Virus record (IMG/VR): IMGVR_UViG_3300032893_000107
Coordinates: 1-43,500 of that record
Length of the DNA: 43,500 nt
DNA from: a virus
Reading direction: 5' to 3' (one strand)
Positions 42,217 to 43,500 of the stretch are shown piece by piece. The notes under the pieces are model-generated. The model saw nothing but the letters and a program-made list of their open reading frames with translations, made no database searches and was not told the origin of the DNA. The translations under genes and the position numbers were made by a program. Position 1 is the first letter of the stretch. Each line of letters opens with the position of its first letter.

Positions 42217-42524
42217 AATTTAAATTTTATCTTTTAAAAGACAAAAATATTATAGGGACTAATAATATTTATGAATGGGGTAAAATGTTTGAAGATTTTA
42301 AATCTAGAATAATTGCCCAAGATAATTTCCGAGAAATTTTAATTTCCACAGTATTTTTGGGTATTAATCATGGATTTGATGAGGAAAAGCCTCTCTTATT
42401 TGAAACTATGATTTTTGGCGGGAAAAATGATGGATATACCGATAGATATAACACTTATTCTGAAGCCGAAGAAGGCCATAAAAAAGCAGTAGAGCTGGTA
42501 AGAAATGAACTATATAAAGATTAA
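42213..42524 (+). CDS. Conserved phage protein, 103 aa
   Basis: ISTVFLGINHGFDEEKPLLFETMIFGG, then DGYTDRYNTYSEAEEGHKKAVELV, matches a very common small phage family (pattern STVFLG-DH-F...LFETM-FGG...RY-T--EA--GH) whose role is unknown. The start overlaps the previous stop (ATGA). Confidence 0.75.
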   Translation: MKFKFYLLKDKNIIGTNNIYEWGKMFEDFKSRIIAQDNFREILISTVFLGINHGFDEEKPLLFETMIFGGKNDGYTDRYNTYSEAEEGHKKAVELVRNELYKD

Positions 42525-42726
42525 GCTATCGAAACGGGATGTGGAGAGTATTGAGAAGAATTTGGAAGCTCTTTTTGAAATTAAAGAAGGATACGAGAAA
42601 ATAGCTAAAAAAGATAATTTAGGTTCTGCTAGACATAAAAGAACTTTAGATATGTTCCGCAAGCGAGTTAAGAACGGGATTAAAGAGAAGAAACCGTATA
42701 AAAGACAAGAGGTATATAAGAAGTGA
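42505..42726 (+). CDS. Hypothetical basic protein, 73 aa
   Basis: A Lys/Arg/Glu-rich helical protein (LSKRDVESIEKNLEALFEI, then RKRVKNGIKEKKPYKRQE). It overlaps the previous gene by 20 bases and the next by 4. No family is recognised. It could bind nucleic acid given its charge. Confidence 0.6.
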   Translation: MNYIKIKLSKRDVESIEKNLEALFEIKEGYEKIAKKDNLGSARHKRTLDMFRKRVKNGIKEKKPYKRQEVYKK

Positions 42727-42920
42727 AACTAATCATCGAAACAGTTTATGAAAATATTACCGAAGAATGGTTTGAATGGTGGCTTTCCAGATTTCCCAAA
42801 GATGATGAATCTGCTTTGGCTTTAAGAGATGGAGACACATACGTGCAATATTCTTCTAAAGATCCGACATCGAATGTATTTGCTACAACTACTTATCGGA
42901 TTGAGAGAGGCGACATATAA
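42723..42920 (+). CDS. Hypothetical protein, 65 aa
   Basis: Starts KLIIETVYENITEEWFEWWLSRFP after Met and ends TTYRIERGDI. Small mixed fold, Trp-rich, no family recognised. Its start overlaps the previous stop. It belongs to the chain of tiny early genes. Confidence 0.6.
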   Translation: MKLIIETVYENITEEWFEWWLSRFPKDDESALALRDGDTYVQYSSKDPTSNVFATTTYRIERGDI

Positions 42921-42923
42921 GAA

Positions 42924-43091
42924 ATGAGTTATGACGATCCAATTGTGAAGCTAGGGATGTCTTGCGAACTTTATGACAAGATTTGCTATGAAGTGATGGA
43001 AGCGCATAAATATATGTCATTCCATACTCTTAGTGAACCAAATATTTTGGGAGTTATCGTTGTTCCTAGAGACAGAAAGAATGAGTTTTAA
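42924..43091 (+). CDS. Hypothetical protein, 55 aa
   Basis: Starts SYDDPIVKLGMSCELYDKIC after Met and ends VVPRDRKNEF. The ATG is separated from the previous TAA by only GAA and has no Shine-Dalgarno, which suggests reinitiation after termination. No family is recognised. Confidence 0.5.
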   Translation: MSYDDPIVKLGMSCELYDKICYEVMEAHKYMSFHTLSEPNILGVIVVPRDRKNEF

Positions 43092-43094
43092 GAA

Positions 43095-43259
43095 ATGAAA
43101 TTTCAAATCAATGGACATACGTATATTTTTGAAAAATGGCTTCCTCATTTAGATATCGCAATATTTTATAGGGAATCAGATCCGAGTTGGATTCAATTTA
43201 GAACCGCATATGAAATGACTCAAATTGGAATTTTAATAGGTGTTTATGTCAGAACATAA
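43095..43259 (+). CDS. Hypothetical protein, 54 aa
   Basis: Starts KFQINGHTYIFEKWLPHLDI after Met, a small beta-rich protein. As for the gene before it, the ATG follows TAA-GAA directly and has no Shine-Dalgarno. Its end overlaps the start of the beta-helix repeat gene by 14 bases. Confidence 0.5.
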   Translation: MKFQINGHTYIFEKWLPHLDIAIFYRESDPSWIQFRTAYEMTQIGILIGVYVRT

Positions 43260-43500
43260 ACATTTTAAGTTAACCAAAGAAGTAAAAATATTTGATGGAA
43301 TTACGTTATATCGTATCCAGGCTACCAAAGATCTTCCTAACGGTGTTAAGAAAGGTGATTTAGGCGGATACGTAGAGAAGTTAGAGAACTTAGACGGGAA
43401 TGCTTGGGTTTATGGAGATGCACGAGTTTACGGAGATGCTTGGGTTTCCGGAGATGCAAAAGTTTATGAAAATGCTCAGATTTCCGGAGATGCAAAAGTT
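43246..43500 (+). CDS. Beta-helix repeat protein, N-terminal part (cut by window end)
   Basis: Residues 1-50 are a non-repetitive cap: KHFKLTKEVKIFDGITLYRI, then KKGDLGGYVEKLENL, the pattern of YdcK-like phage proteins. From residue 52 the hexapeptide repeat begins (WVYGDARVYGDAWVSGDA) and is open at the window end. It continues in sense, though not in exact frame, at position 1. Joining the ends restores the frame only if one base is shared between them. Confidence 0.75.
   Translation, partial: MSEHKHFKLTKEVKIFDGITLYRIQATKDLPNGVKKGDLGGYVEKLENLDGNAWVYGDARVYGDAWVSGDAKVYENAQISGDAKV
43400..43500 (+). repeat. 18-nt-period coding repeat at window end
   Basis: Same units as at 1-150. The last about 65 bases match the first about 65 bases of the window closely, with two G/A differences, consistent with an assembly break inside the array. 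Confidence 0.8.

Overview
The window looks like an essentially complete, AT-rich genome of a contractile-tailed (myovirus-type) phage of a Gram-negative host. It carries one full head-neck-tail-baseplate gene set (DUF1073 portal, Mu F-like head protein, DUF2213 protease, DUF2184 coat, DUF4054, DUF3383 sheath, DUF3277 tube, Gp138-type spike, baseplate J). It also has its own replication set. I see no integrase, transposase, tRNA or CRISPR. Gene order resembles the Mu/Bcep781/AP22-like myovirus structural cassette. The host is not identified. Sec and lipoprotein signals argue for a Gram-negative host. The surface-fibre repeats and the papain-like peptidase recall Bdellovibrio-group proteins, but that is only inference.

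Layout: transcription is two-armed from a divergent region at about 39.1 kb. The + arm runs from 39.2 kb to the window end and appears to continue at position 1, up to 5.3 kb. It encodes a SNF2-type helicase, an acidic AT-hook protein, a small lipoprotein, a compact structured RNA candidate (41.79-41.91 kb), a run of small unknown genes, a beta-helix repeat protein cut by both window ends, a DUF2800 nuclease-like protein, a DUF2815 ssDNA-binding protein and a family A DNA polymerase. The - arm runs from 39.1 kb down to 5.3 kb: HTH protein, AEP primase-VirE helicase, a repeat-rich intergenic region, RuvC-like resolvase, small accessory genes (lipoprotein, ribbon-helix-helix protein), terminase, portal, capsid, neck, sheath, tube, frameshifted tail chaperone, tape measure, baseplate, fibres, and a distal block with a membrane-anchored papain-like peptidase and a lipoprotein. 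The arms converge at 5.29-5.82 kb, where two hairpin terminators and a 26-bp palindrome lie. A small + strand island (7.44-7.81 kb) sits inside the - arm.

The unusual parts are the structured RNA candidate before 41920; the tail-anchored cathepsin-like peptidase; Sec signal peptides on the largest fibre-like protein and its LamG neighbour; a 29-bp inverted repeat with eight-G runs and GTATATAC palindromes between the primase-helicase and resolvase genes; a clear -1 frameshift site in the tail chaperone; an internal start that probably makes a separate scaffold; and a duplicated domain inserted in the tail sheath. The two window ends lie in the same repeat gene, which suggests a circular or circularly permuted genome broken at a repeat.
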